In this document: piece after piece, positions 35,921-43,383 of the stretch | Position numbering within the stretch: position 1 is the stretch's first letter | Layout of the letters: each line of letters starts with the position of its first letter | From: a virus | DNA length: 55,522 nucleotides | IMG/VR virus record: IMGVR_UViG_3300010885_071562 | Span: 1 to 55,522 of that record | Strand: one strand, 5' to 3' | Program-made: the position numbers and the translations under genes | Notes under the pieces: generated by a model | Told to the model about the DNA's origin: nothing | The model's database searches: none | Seen by the model: the letters and a program-made list of their open reading frames with translations, nothing else

Positions 35921-37158
35921 AGGCTTGTCACACTCCAGCGATTCTTCTTGCGCCAATTCTTGATAGTCTCATTGAGTGTTCTGTCCCAGTCGTCTATCAT
36001 CTTCTGGTGATTGAATTCTGACATGACGTAGTTCCTTGCTCGGAGACCTACCTTCTTCCTCTCTTCAGGTCCCATCTCATAGAGCTTGAAGATTCCGTTT
36101 CCTGCAGTCTCAGCGCTTACATAGTCTTCAAAGATGTACGGGACCATCTGGCTTCCAACCATCGTCTTGAGCTCAACCGGCAGAGCAACGCCGTTCTCAT
36201 TGCCATTCCTGTGGTCGACCACTTGACGAGTCAGGCCTCCTGTCTTCACGGCGACGATTGGCTTTGCACATTGCATTGCCTCAAGTGTCGAGAGTCCGAA
36301 ACCTTCAGCATGAGAGATATTGATGCAAAAGTCGGAAATGTTGTGAAGGATGTTCATCTTCTCAAAGTCAATCCGATCATTTGAGAAGATGACGTTCTCA
36401 TCAACACCAAGCATCTTCACAACCTCTACGAGGTTTGGACCTTCCTGATCGAGTGGATCGGTGTGCATGAGGAGGGTCGCCTTCTTGTGACCATGCTTCT
36501 CCTGCAGCTTGTCAAGGAATATCTTCCATGACCAGATGACATCGGATGGCCTCTTTCGCCTTGCATTCCTGTTCACCCAGAATCCTACAAAGTGATCTGC
36601 CCTTGCAGGTCCAAGAAGCTGCCTCTTATGCATTGAAGCCTGCTGCTCACTAAGAGGATAGAATACCTGCGGTGGAAGGGTGTGTGGAATGAAGTTGGTC
36701 TTTTCTGGGAACATTCCCTTGACCATCTCATATGTCATGAATGAGTGACAATTGATGAGATCAGTCGCATCATACATTGCACGGTTGAACTCTGGGGCCG
36801 GATGATTGTCCCAGACATGCCACCACACGATTGGGCACACCTGATGGATCTCATCCTCCATCTCAAAGAGCCAGATAAAGAATCTTGGATCAGTGAAAAT
36901 GAGAATGAGATCCGGCTTTTCAGTGGCCAGAGTCATCCTCAGGAGGTTCCTGTCTCCGAATCCATCTATCGGTTTGATGATGAAATCAGGATTGACCATG
37001 ATGGTCTCATAGCTGGAATGCTTCATGGCAGCTCCAAACTGCCTGAACGACCAGGTTCCCTTTTCTAGTAGTCCGTTTATGAGATGCCTTGTCTGCGTTC
37101 CGACTCCACTTGTCGAAAGCGCATGGTCACTCAGAACTAGAACTTTGTGCTTCTTCAA
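35917..37158 (-). CDS. Glycosyltransferase, GT4-like (GT-B fold)
   Basis: A retaining-type glycosyltransferase. It begins with a beta-strand and acceptor loop (KVLVLSDHALSTSGVGTQT), and the C-terminal half holds SHAEGFGLSTLEAMQCAKP and IVAVKTGGLTRQV, the usual donor-site glutamate motif. The start is TTG at 37158; no ATG or GTG lies in frame near the first strand. GGAG sits 6 bases before it but is buried, together with the first two bases of the TTG, in a 12-bp perfect hairpin (see separate entry), so translation may be controlled. Its end overlaps the next glycosyltransferase by 4 bases. Two tandem GT4 genes suggest consecutive steps on one glycan. Confidence 0.9.
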   Translation of the reverse strand: MKKHKVLVLSDHALSTSGVGTQTRHLINGLLEKGTWSFRQFGAAMKHSSYETIMVNPDFIIKPIDGFGDRNLLRMTLATEKPDLILIFTDPRFFIWLFEMEDEIHQVCPIVWWHVWDNHPAPEFNRAMYDATDLINCHSFMTYEMVKGMFPEKTNFIPHTLPPQVFYPLSEQQASMHKRQLLGPARADHFVGFWVNRNARRKRPSDVIWSWKIFLDKLQEKHGHKKATLLMHTDPLDQEGPNLVEVVKMLGVDENVIFSNDRIDFEKMNILHNISDFCINISHAEGFGLSTLEAMQCAKPIVAVKTGGLTRQVVDHRNGNENGVALPVELKTMVGSQMVPYIFEDYVSAETAGNGIFKLYEMGPEERKKVGLRARNYVMSEFNHQKMIDDWDRTLNETIKNWRKKNRWSVTSL

Positions 37159-37198
37159 AGTTTGCTCCCTGCCGTATATTCAGCTCGGAGCAAACTTT
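37157..37198 (-). promoter_or_regulatory. Perfect 12-bp hairpin sequestering SD and TTG start of the 37158 glycosyltransferase
   Basis: On the minus strand AAAGTTTGCTCC (37198-37187) and GGAGCAAACTTT (37168-37157) are exact complements with an 18-base loop between them. The right arm contains the only GGAG ribosome site and the first two bases of the TTG start codon. There is no run of T after the stem, so it does not look like a terminator. The simplest reading is a translational operator or temperature/ligand-sensitive switch; nothing here shows which. Confidence 0.72.
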
Positions 37199-37206
37199 AG
37201 TAAAAA

Positions 37207-38001
37207 CTATCGAGTACAGTGGCCACTCTTTGCGAAGTCACACCATTCACATGCATACTTGTTCTTCAGGAACTTACCGCGACGGACTCCGTTGACCATG
37301 TCCTTGACCAACTTCTCACCCTTCTCCATGGGCTTTGGTCCTACTGAGATGTCGTAGCGAACAATTGTTGACCCAGGCTTTGCACCCTTCTTCAGGACAA
37401 CGAAAGCGCATCCAACATCACGACTCTGAAGTTCGAGCTTACGAAGCAGGTAGCTCTTGTAGAGCCATAGCTGGGCAAGGACCAGTTCGTTCTCTAGCTT
37501 GTCCCTACGCCATCCACCAGCAGGACCCGTCTTCCAGTCCAGGATCCAGACCTTCCACTTTGTCTTCTCCTCATTGAGGGGAACACGAACGATGGAGTCC
37601 ACGAATCCCTTGAACTTGATGGTCTCCTCTTCAGGAATGTCCTCATAGAGGGGAAGCTCGGCGCCGAGTAGTTCCCAACCTGGATGTTCCGCCTCAAGCC
37701 AACCTGGAAAGTCGGTGAGGATGTTGACAGCCCACTTGGACCACTTCTCAACATCAGGACGATTCCTCGCTGCCCAGTCATCCTCAATGAGCTTGACAAC
37801 AGCGGGAATGTCCATCGTGCGTGTCTTGAGATAGTTCTCAACTCCGGAGTGGACATGCTTTCCGAAGTCGGCATGGATCCAGTCCTGTTCAATGACTACC
37901 TTGTCAATGTATGAGAGCTTGTGCTTGTAACCACATGCATGCCATGTGCTGACTTCTGAGAATGAGACATGCGGCTTACCAGTTGGAAAGTCAGTTGACA
38001 T
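37207..38001 (-). CDS. PD-(D/E)XK nuclease, Cas4/RecB-like with Fe-S cysteines
   Basis: A DNA exonuclease-type fold of the PDDEXK_1 group. Active-site strands are seen as FKGFVDSI (the aspartate) and WILDWKTG (D and K), with a downstream Q in LVLAQLWLYKSY. Four cysteines fit a 4Fe-4S cluster as in Cas4 and AddB: C23 in the first helix and C251, C254, C262 in CEWCDFAKSGHC at the very end. At 264 aa it is a stand-alone nuclease with no helicase attached. The ATG is preceded by AGAGGA. Within the glycan island it is the only DNA-acting gene. It may work with the Mre11-Rad50 fusion in recombination or host DNA breakdown; not shown. Confidence 0.9.
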   Translation of the reverse strand: MSTDFPTGKPHVSFSEVSTWHACGYKHKLSYIDKVVIEQDWIHADFGKHVHSGVENYLKTRTMDIPAVVKLIEDDWAARNRPDVEKWSKWAVNILTDFPGWLEAEHPGWELLGAELPLYEDIPEEETIKFKGFVDSIVRVPLNEEKTKWKVWILDWKTGPAGGWRRDKLENELVLAQLWLYKSYLLRKLELQSRDVGCAFVVLKKGAKPGSTIVRYDISVGPKPMEKGEKLVKDMVNGVRRGKFLKNKYACEWCDFAKSGHCTR

Positions 38002-38042
38002 ACTTTTCCTCTGGCTTATTCTAACAACGAAATCTCACATTT

Positions 38043-38453
38043 TCACTTGCCCTTCAATGACTCGGCAATCTTTCTCTTGAGGTCAGTGAGGCTGTGTCCG
38101 TGGTCTCGATTGCAGTAAAAGACAGGCTTCTGCAGGTCATCGCCTGTGAATCTCTTGCCGATGTAGTCAGATCCAAGAATTCGGACATCGAATTCTGTTG
38201 CACTCAGGAGCCTTCTGAGGTCTTTCTCTGTGTTGTAAGGTATTACCTTATCTACTTGTCTGAGTGACAACAGGATGTCTCTGCGATCATCCCATGACTG
38301 TACTGGTTTGCACTTATCAGGTCTATCGATGGTTGGATCGTCCTGCAGAGCGACTATCAGTAACTTACACACTGCCTTTGCATCATCAAACATTCGAACG
38401 TATCCTGGGTGGATGATGTCGAATGAACCAGCAATCAGTCCAACTTCATACAT
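38043..38453 (-). CDS. Nucleotidyltransferase, cytidylyltransferase-like (HPGY variant)
   Basis: A small Rossmann-like nucleotidyltransferase of the type that activates glycerol-3-phosphate, heptose or FAD precursors. LIAGSFDIIHPGYVRMFDDAK (about residues 6-26) is the nucleotide-binding loop; the second histidine of the usual HxGH motif is a tyrosine (H-P-G-Y). A strand and loop VALQDDPTIDRP precede ILGSDYIGKRF. At 136 aa it is complete for the family. Overlap with Gmd is 8 bases, and the ribosome site lies inside the Gmd end. The substrate cannot be read from sequence; a sugar or polyol phosphate for the glycan island is likely. The tyrosine variant is common in phage and O-antigen clusters, from memory. 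Confidence 0.83.
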   Translation of the reverse strand: MYEVGLIAGSFDIIHPGYVRMFDDAKAVCKLLIVALQDDPTIDRPDKCKPVQSWDDRRDILLSLRQVDKVIPYNTEKDLRRLLSATEFDVRILGSDYIGKRFTGDDLQKPVFYCNRDHGHSLTDLKRKIAESLKGK

Positions 38454-39423
38454 TGCGCTTGAGCCTCAGTTCATTGAGATCAGACTCATACATGAGCCTT
38501 GCTAGTCCCTTGAATGTGGTCTTTGGACTCCATTCAAGCCTCTCCTTCGCTTTCGTGTAATCGCCCTCAAGCCAAGGAACCTCATGAGGACGCTTCAACC
38601 TGTCATCTATGACCACATGCCTGTCAACATCGAGTCCTGCAATGTCAAAAACTTCGTTCAGGAACTCTCTGACTGTATGCGTCTCACCTGTGGCGATCAC
38701 ATAGTCATCAGGTTTGTCCTGTTGGAGCATCAACCACATCGCCTCGACGTAGTCCTTGGCGTATCCCCAATCACGAAGAGCTTCAAGGTTACCGAGAGCA
38801 AGCTTGTCCTGTAGACCAAGCTTGATCCTTGCGGCAGCCAGAGTGATCTTGCGAGTTACGAACGTCTCACCGCGGCGAGGACTCTCGTGGTTGAAGAGGA
38901 TACCACATGAGGCATGCATTCCGTACCCCTCACGATAGTTGCGTGTGAGACCGTGGGCAAAGACCTTGGCACAGGCGTAGGGAGATGCCGGCATGAGTCG
39001 GGTCTCCTCGTTCTGTGGATGCTCAGGATTGTCTCCATACATCTCGGATGAGGAAGCCTGATAGAATCGACAGTCGGGCTGCATTGTTCGAATGCACTCA
39101 AGGAGACGGAGGGGTCCCATTGCAACGGCGTCTACGGTCTCTTCCGGAACCTCAAATGAGACTCTGACATGAGACTGGGCTGCGAGGTTGTAGACCTCAT
39201 CGAACTTCTGAGTGGAGAAAAGTCGATAAAAGGCTCCAGCATCGTTCATTGATCCGTAGACAAGCTGGAAGTTTGGGTTTGTGAGCAGGTGGTCAATTCG
39301 ATCGGTGGCGAGGAGAGAGGTCCTCCTCTTCATTCCGACTACCTTGTATCCCTTCTCAAGAAGAAGTTCAGCAAGGTAGCTTCCATCCTGACCGGTCACA
39401 CCTGTGATTAGTGCTGTCTTCAA
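38446..39423 (-). CDS. gmd: GDP-mannose 4,6-dehydratase
   Basis: Converts GDP-D-mannose to GDP-4-keto-6-deoxy-D-mannose. The extended SDR features are all present: TALITGVTGQDGSYLAE at the N terminus, VYGSMNDAG, VYNLAAQSHV, ASSSEMYGDNPEHPQ (Ser/Glu catalytic strand) and SPYACAKVFAHG (Tyr-x3-Lys). FNHESPRRGETFVTRKI is a Gmd-specific segment. The start is unclear: the conserved protein begins at TTG 39423 (overlapping the previous stop by 4 bases, TTGA), giving about 325 aa; ATG at 39462 or 39486 would add non-conserved residues inside the upstream gene. Fcl is two genes upstream, so together they make GDP-L-fucose from host GDP-mannose. Host supply of GDP-mannose is assumed, since no ManBC is in the window. 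Confidence 0.93.
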   Translation of the reverse strand: MKTALITGVTGQDGSYLAELLLEKGYKVVGMKRRTSLLATDRIDHLLTNPNFQLVYGSMNDAGAFYRLFSTQKFDEVYNLAAQSHVRVSFEVPEETVDAVAMGPLRLLECIRTMQPDCRFYQASSSEMYGDNPEHPQNEETRLMPASPYACAKVFAHGLTRNYREGYGMHASCGILFNHESPRRGETFVTRKITLAAARIKLGLQDKLALGNLEALRDWGYAKDYVEAMWLMLQQDKPDDYVIATGETHTVREFLNEVFDIAGLDVDRHVVIDDRLKRPHEVPWLEGDYTKAKERLEWSPKTTFKGLARLMYESDLNELRLKRNV

Positions 39424-40073
39424 GACTTTCTCATTAGTAACACAGCATATTGTAGGGGACATTCTCCGGCATGTGAAACTCCCCAACCTTCGAGGCTGAA
39501 GAAGACCATGTCCTCAATGATCCTGTACCTCATGAATGAGTTCCTGTTGAAGGAAGCGCAGTGACCTCCAGCTCCATCCTCAGGATTTGAGCCACTCAAC
39601 ACATCTATCCTTTCCTCATAGGGGACTAGCAGTAGGAGTTTCTCATACTTCTCAAGGAGTCCATCAACAATGGATGTCCAATCATTGAAGTGTTCGATGA
39701 CATTTGAGATGATGCAGATGTCAGCATCGGTGTGTGGGTAATTCGTGTCCCGCAGATCGTGAACCTTGTAGTTCAGGTTCGGAAACTGCTTCAGGTAATC
39801 ATTTGCAAGTGAGATTGCATCACTTGAAAAGTCCATTCCAACGAAAGAGACCTCAGGAGGAAGCTTTGAGGCAATCAGGGCGGTAAGTTCACCTGTTCCA
39901 CAACCGTGCTCGACTATCAGTCTTGCGCTTCCTATCGCTTCAACAATCTTTGACTTTGGACGATGAATTGCATGAATCAAAAAATCTCTTGATATCGCAA
40001 GATTTTGAGCCCTGTGGTGAGCAATGTCAGGCGAATTCGTGTACTGGTGTTTCCATTCAGACTCCGCGGACAT
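39420..40073 (-). CDS. SAM-dependent methyltransferase (class I)
   Basis: The class-I motif I is IVEHGCGTGELTALIA (about residues 52-67), with a following acidic motif II (FVGMDFSSDAI) and the post-motif strand ICIISNVIEHFNDW. At 217 aa it is a normal-sized small-molecule methyltransferase. It lies between Fcl and Gmd, so a sugar hydroxyl or a nucleotide-sugar is the likely substrate; an O-methyl fucose-type product would fit but is inferred. The ATG overlaps the Fcl end by 17 bases, preceded by GAGAGG. It ends YAVLLMRKS, overlapping the Gmd start region. Confidence 0.85.
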   Translation of the reverse strand: MSAESEWKHQYTNSPDIAHHRAQNLAISRDFLIHAIHRPKSKIVEAIGSARLIVEHGCGTGELTALIASKLPPEVSFVGMDFSSDAISLANDYLKQFPNLNYKVHDLRDTNYPHTDADICIISNVIEHFNDWTSIVDGLLEKYEKLLLLVPYEERIDVLSGSNPEDGAGGHCASFNRNSFMRYRIIEDMVFFSLEGWGVSHAGECPLQYAVLLMRKS

Positions 40074-40980
40074 TCGGATACCTCTCCTTGAAACTCTTGA
40101 TCGTCTCTCTCAGGCCTACTCTAAGAGGTGTGTACTCACCCTTCCATCCGAGAGACTTCAGCTTCTCATTTGACGATGGCTTCTGGTACTGGCCATCGGG
40201 CTTGCTGCGATCAAAGTTACCACCGCCGTCGTAACCAATCTCCTCAGCAATCATGTGAGCAAGTGCCATGATCGAGATCTGCTCAGGATTTCCGATGTTG
40301 ACAGGCTCGGCACCGTCATAGTTCTCAGAAAGCCAGAGGATGATCTCTGCAGCATCACGGGCAAATGTGAACTCTCTCATAGGCTTCCCACTTCCCCAGA
40401 TGTCCACGTGATCGTACCCAAAGATCTTTGCCTCGTGGAACTTACGAATGAGGGCCGGAATGACATGGCCGCTGCTGAGGTCGTAGTTGTCATTGATGCC
40501 ATAGAGGTTGTTCGGAATGACAGTGATGAAGTTGCATCCGAACTGTTGGCGGTAAGCTTTGCTCTGTACCTCGAGCATCCTCTTTGCGTAGGCATACCCA
40601 AAGTTAGAGTGATGAGGTGGACCAGCATGAAGCTGACCTTCCGTGAGTGGGTATTGGACGTATAGCTGGTCTGGGTAGATGCAGGTTGAGAGTACGGAGA
40701 CAAGCTTCAGCTTCCTCTCCTTGCAGGCATTCAACACGTTCATGTTCATCTTAACGTTGTCATCGAAGAAGTCAGCAACGTAGTCGGTGTTGGCCTTCAC
40801 ACCCCCGACCCTTGCTGCGCAGTGAATGACTGTGTCTACTCGTCCGTCTTCCAGAGTGAGGATGGCATGATTTGACTCCGTCAGGTCACAATCCTTTGAA
40901 TTGAGACCAATGGAACCCTGCGACAGGGCAAGAATCTCACTGCCAAGGAGACCACTTGCACCTGTGATCAACTTACTCAT
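40057..40980 (-). CDS. fcl: GDP-L-fucose synthase (Fcl/WcaG)
   Basis: Epimerises and reduces GDP-4-keto-6-deoxymannose to GDP-L-fucose using NADPH. Motifs: LITGASGLLGSEI (NADP loop), VIHCAARVGGVKANTDY (typical of fucose synthase), LSTCIYPD (catalytic Ser/Cys strand), GYAYAKRMLEVQ (Tyr-x3-Lys) and NLYGINDNYDLSSGHVIPALI. At about 307 aa (MSKLITGASG start) it is close to the usual 312-321. I chose ATG 40980 because GGAG lies six bases ahead; ATG 40983 is just one codon earlier, and the much longer form at 41076 would lie deep in the upstream methyltransferase gene. Pairs with Gmd two genes downstream. Confidence 0.94.
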   Translation of the reverse strand: MSKLITGASGLLGSEILALSQGSIGLNSKDCDLTESNHAILTLEDGRVDTVIHCAARVGGVKANTDYVADFFDDNVKMNMNVLNACKERKLKLVSVLSTCIYPDQLYVQYPLTEGQLHAGPPHHSNFGYAYAKRMLEVQSKAYRQQFGCNFITVIPNNLYGINDNYDLSSGHVIPALIRKFHEAKIFGYDHVDIWGSGKPMREFTFARDAAEIILWLSENYDGAEPVNIGNPEQISIMALAHMIAEEIGYDGGGNFDRSKPDGQYQKPSSNEKLKSLGWKGEYTPLRVGLRETIKSFKERYPNVRGV

Positions 40981-41638
40981 CATTCTCTCCACAGAGGAAG
41001 AAGCCATTGCCAAGCGGGAAGTGTGACCAATTTTCCTTGATGCCAGGAACTGTGTATTCGAAGCGAATGTTCTCAAATCCTGCCTGAACCAGCCTGCTCA
41101 TCCACCAGTCCTTGTTCTCTCTAATCACATGAGTCACATCGTCTTCATAGTCAGGAATCACGTACTTTCCATTCTCACCAAGTGGCACTACGGCAAGCAA
41201 CCTACTGGAAGTCCTTCGAAGGGTCCTGAGCAATTCATCGATGACTTCGTGTGGAATGTGCTCGAGGACATCCTTGCAGACGACAACATCGAACCGCTCT
41301 CCATCAAACCACTGATCCATCCTGTTCGGATCAAGGAGTGTGAGCTTGCCTCTCACTGATTCATGGCTTTTTGAGATTGCATACTCGCTGATGTCCGCAC
41401 CTCGACAGTCATATCCGAGCTCATTCATTGCTCTCACAATGAAACCCTTGGCACAACCGAAATCAAGGACTCGATCTTCCTTGTCGATTCCTGCAAAGCT
41501 GACTATCGATGAGCACATTGCACGTGTCTGGTCAGGAAGCCACCTGTAGTTCTGGTAGCCGCTGATCTTCAGGTCGGTGCCATGCTCGTAGTAGTCCTCG
41601 TTGTAGAACTCGCTGTTGATGATGTTATGCGAATTCAT
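40973..41638 (-). CDS. SAM-dependent methyltransferase (class I)
   Basis: Methyltransferase with motif I VLDFGCAKGFIVRAM, then CRGADISEYAI and FDVVVCKDVLEHIPHEVI. With the ATG at 41638 (start MNSHNIINSEFYN) it is 221 aa. The upstream ATG at 41758 adds 40 residues lying inside the radical SAM gene that do not fit the family. The 14-base overlap with the radical SAM gene suggests coupled translation. By context (next to Fcl and a radical SAM enzyme) it may methylate a sugar or a radical-SAM product. It is diverged from the methyltransferase at 39420-40073. Confidence 0.86.
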   Translation of the reverse strand: MNSHNIINSEFYNEDYYEHGTDLKISGYQNYRWLPDQTRAMCSSIVSFAGIDKEDRVLDFGCAKGFIVRAMNELGYDCRGADISEYAISKSHESVRGKLTLLDPNRMDQWFDGERFDVVVCKDVLEHIPHEVIDELLRTLRRTSSRLLAVVPLGENGKYVIPDYEDDVTHVIRENKDWWMSRLVQAGFENIRFEYTVPGIKENWSHFPLGNGFFLCGENDE

Positions 41639-42683
41639 TGTGCTCGGTCTTCGTGAGGATGTCATCCACCAACTCATTCTGCATCGCGTACTTACAGAAC
41701 GAACAAGCATGCGTCCTTGTGGTAGGACCATTGTTGTAGAAGTCCATGATTCCATCAATGTCGCAGACCTTGAATTCGCTGTTCACCCTGTACTCATTCT
41801 CAGGGGCAAGTTCTGCTGATGGGCAGACATACACATTTCCGTCAGTGAACACACAAGGCTTCACCATGTGCATGTAGCAGTTATTGTTCCTTCTCTCACC
41901 CTTATAGTTGAAGTCCGAAAGGAACGCGTACTTTAGGGTCCTGCCTGTGTCTTCCTCAAACTTCTTCAACTGCGTTCGAATTGTCTCGATGTCCTTCACA
42001 ACTTCAGGAACAGGCTTGATTGCATTGAAAGCAATTCGAGTCGGAATCTTGTTGTCTTCAACCCAGTTGAGCATCTCGTAGAATTGTGCTTCAGTCTGCA
42101 GGTTCTTTGATAGCTTCTTTGCAGTTGTGTCTACCCAATCACCCTTGACGTTCGGATTCTCAGAGGTCTCAACATTCTGGTCCCAGACATAAGCAGCACT
42201 GATCTTGACGTCCAGCCCTTCGAGCACATCGATGTCGTAGGTGTAACCCTCAGTGAATCCGTACATTCCAAGACGAATCCACGACAGCTTAGCCCAGGTG
42301 TTGGTCTTTGACCACTTCTTGAGCATTGTTCCATTTGTGCAGACGCCGACCTTGAATCCCTTCTCTACTGCGTACGTGATGACCTTGTCAAAGTCTGGGT
42401 GGAGTGATGGTTCACCTCCTCCGGTCAGCTCCATGCCTGTGGCACCAAGTTCTGCAAATGAATCGATCGCCTTCTTCATCTGATCAAGCGTGAGCATCTG
42501 CTTCATTGCACGGTTTGCGAAGCAGCAAAAACTACATGTGAGGTTGCAAGGATTGCAAGGTGACATGTGAAACATGACAGGAGACGGTCTCTTGCCGTCC
42601 TGTATCAGCTTGAGCTTATCAAGGTGCTTTAGAAGCTTGACATGATTGCTTGTGTATGTCCGCCCCTGGGTCTTCTCTTCCAT
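41625..42683 (-). CDS. Radical SAM enzyme with C-terminal SPASM-like cysteines
   Basis: CX3CX2C for the 4Fe-4S cluster is at C46, C50, C53 (CNLTCSFC), followed by ELTGGGEPSLHP (SAM-binding GGE) and VGVCTNGT. The C-terminal part has extra cysteines: CYMHMVKPCVF, DGNVYVCPSAE, and HACSFCKYAM, resembling a SPASM/twitch region with auxiliary clusters. With the ATG at 42683 (ribosome site GGAG 5 bases before) the protein is 352 aa; a 42728 start is also open. The reaction is not known: SPASM enzymes modify peptides or sugars (C-C or C-S bond formation, dehydrogenation, epimerisation). Placed between a DUF3431 gene and a methyltransferase in a glycan island. It is not a QueE-type enzyme. Confidence 0.88.
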   Translation of the reverse strand: MEEKTQGRTYTSNHVKLLKHLDKLKLIQDGKRPSPVMFHMSPCNPCNLTCSFCCFANRAMKQMLTLDQMKKAIDSFAELGATGMELTGGGEPSLHPDFDKVITYAVEKGFKVGVCTNGTMLKKWSKTNTWAKLSWIRLGMYGFTEGYTYDIDVLEGLDVKISAAYVWDQNVETSENPNVKGDWVDTTAKKLSKNLQTEAQFYEMLNWVEDNKIPTRIAFNAIKPVPEVVKDIETIRTQLKKFEEDTGRTLKYAFLSDFNYKGERRNNNCYMHMVKPCVFTDGNVYVCPSAELAPENEYRVNSEFKVCDIDGIMDFYNNGPTTRTHACSFCKYAMQNELVDDILTKTEHNEFA

Positions 42684-42684
42684 C

Positions 42685-43350
42685 TTAACTCCGAAGTATG
42701 TTTGGGTTTGGTCGATATCGATTCTCAAAGATCAGGGACATTGACCTCTCGATAATGTGTGCCTCTGTCCCGCCGTTGATAGATGTGTCATTTGGGAAAA
42801 TGCTCATCATGTACGACCAAAATTCTCTTGGATAGAAGAGGCATCGGCTCTTCTCAACTATGAACTGAGAGCCTGGTGGGAATCTCAGGATACCTGGATA
42901 GTCGTAGTCTCTGAATATCTCGTTAGCGTAATCATGAAAGGACGAATATCGACACACATGGGTCGAACCACGTTCCCTTAGAGCCTGATTGTGAGCCGGA
43001 ATATACCAGCTTGAGTTGGTCTCCCAGTAACCGTCAGGCCAATCTGGATAGAACTCCAACTTTGTGAACGACCTATTTTTGATCAGCTCATAGAACATTC
43101 CATTCTTGCAGTGATCGAATGGGTCACCTTGCACAAATGCCATGAGATCAGGAAGGTTGTCATAGTTCTCATGAATGAAGTGAAACGTGTCCCTCTGATT
43201 TCCGCCGAGATTCTCTGACCTTCGTGTCTTGAGATCAGGAAGTTCATCGTCTCCCTTGTTATAGACGATGTAATTGTCTGTGATGTCCTTGATCCAGGAG
43301 ACGTCTTCCTTGAATCGACTGACGACAAAGAATAGTTCACTATTGCCCAA
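42685..43350 (-). CDS. DUF3431-family protein, glycosyltransferase-like
   Basis: A 221-aa protein with the DUF3431 pattern: FFVVSRFKEDVSWIKDI, YNKGDDELPDL, ENLGGNQRDTFHFIHENYDNLPDLMAFVQG, then IPAHNQALRERG, and the terminal FWSYMMSIFPND. Members are found in glycan loci and are thought to act as glycosyltransferases; this is family lore, not proven here. The start is TTG at 43350 with GGAG 5 bases before it; no ATG is available in frame. Its stop lies 1 base before the radical SAM ATG, so the two are probably translated together. Confidence 0.85.
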   Translation of the reverse strand: MGNSELFFVVSRFKEDVSWIKDITDNYIVYNKGDDELPDLKTRRSENLGGNQRDTFHFIHENYDNLPDLMAFVQGDPFDHCKNGMFYELIKNRSFTKLEFYPDWPDGYWETNSSWYIPAHNQALRERGSTHVCRYSSFHDYANEIFRDYDYPGILRFPPGSQFIVEKSRCLFYPREFWSYMMSIFPNDTSINGGTEAHIIERSMSLIFENRYRPNPNILRS

Positions 43351-43383
43351 GTAATCTCCAGAGCCTCATTGCAAGTGTAACTC

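Noticed and set aside
37157-37198. The 12-bp hairpin as a transcription terminator
   Set aside because: In the reading direction no T-run follows the stem, and the stem itself includes the ribosome site and start codon of the next gene in the same run.
40980-41076. Longer N terminus for GDP-fucose synthase, and similar extensions for Gmd, RmlB, the methyltransferase at 41638 and the radical SAM gene
   Set aside because: The extra residues fall inside upstream genes in another frame, are not family-like, and better ribosome sites or overlaps support the shorter starts.
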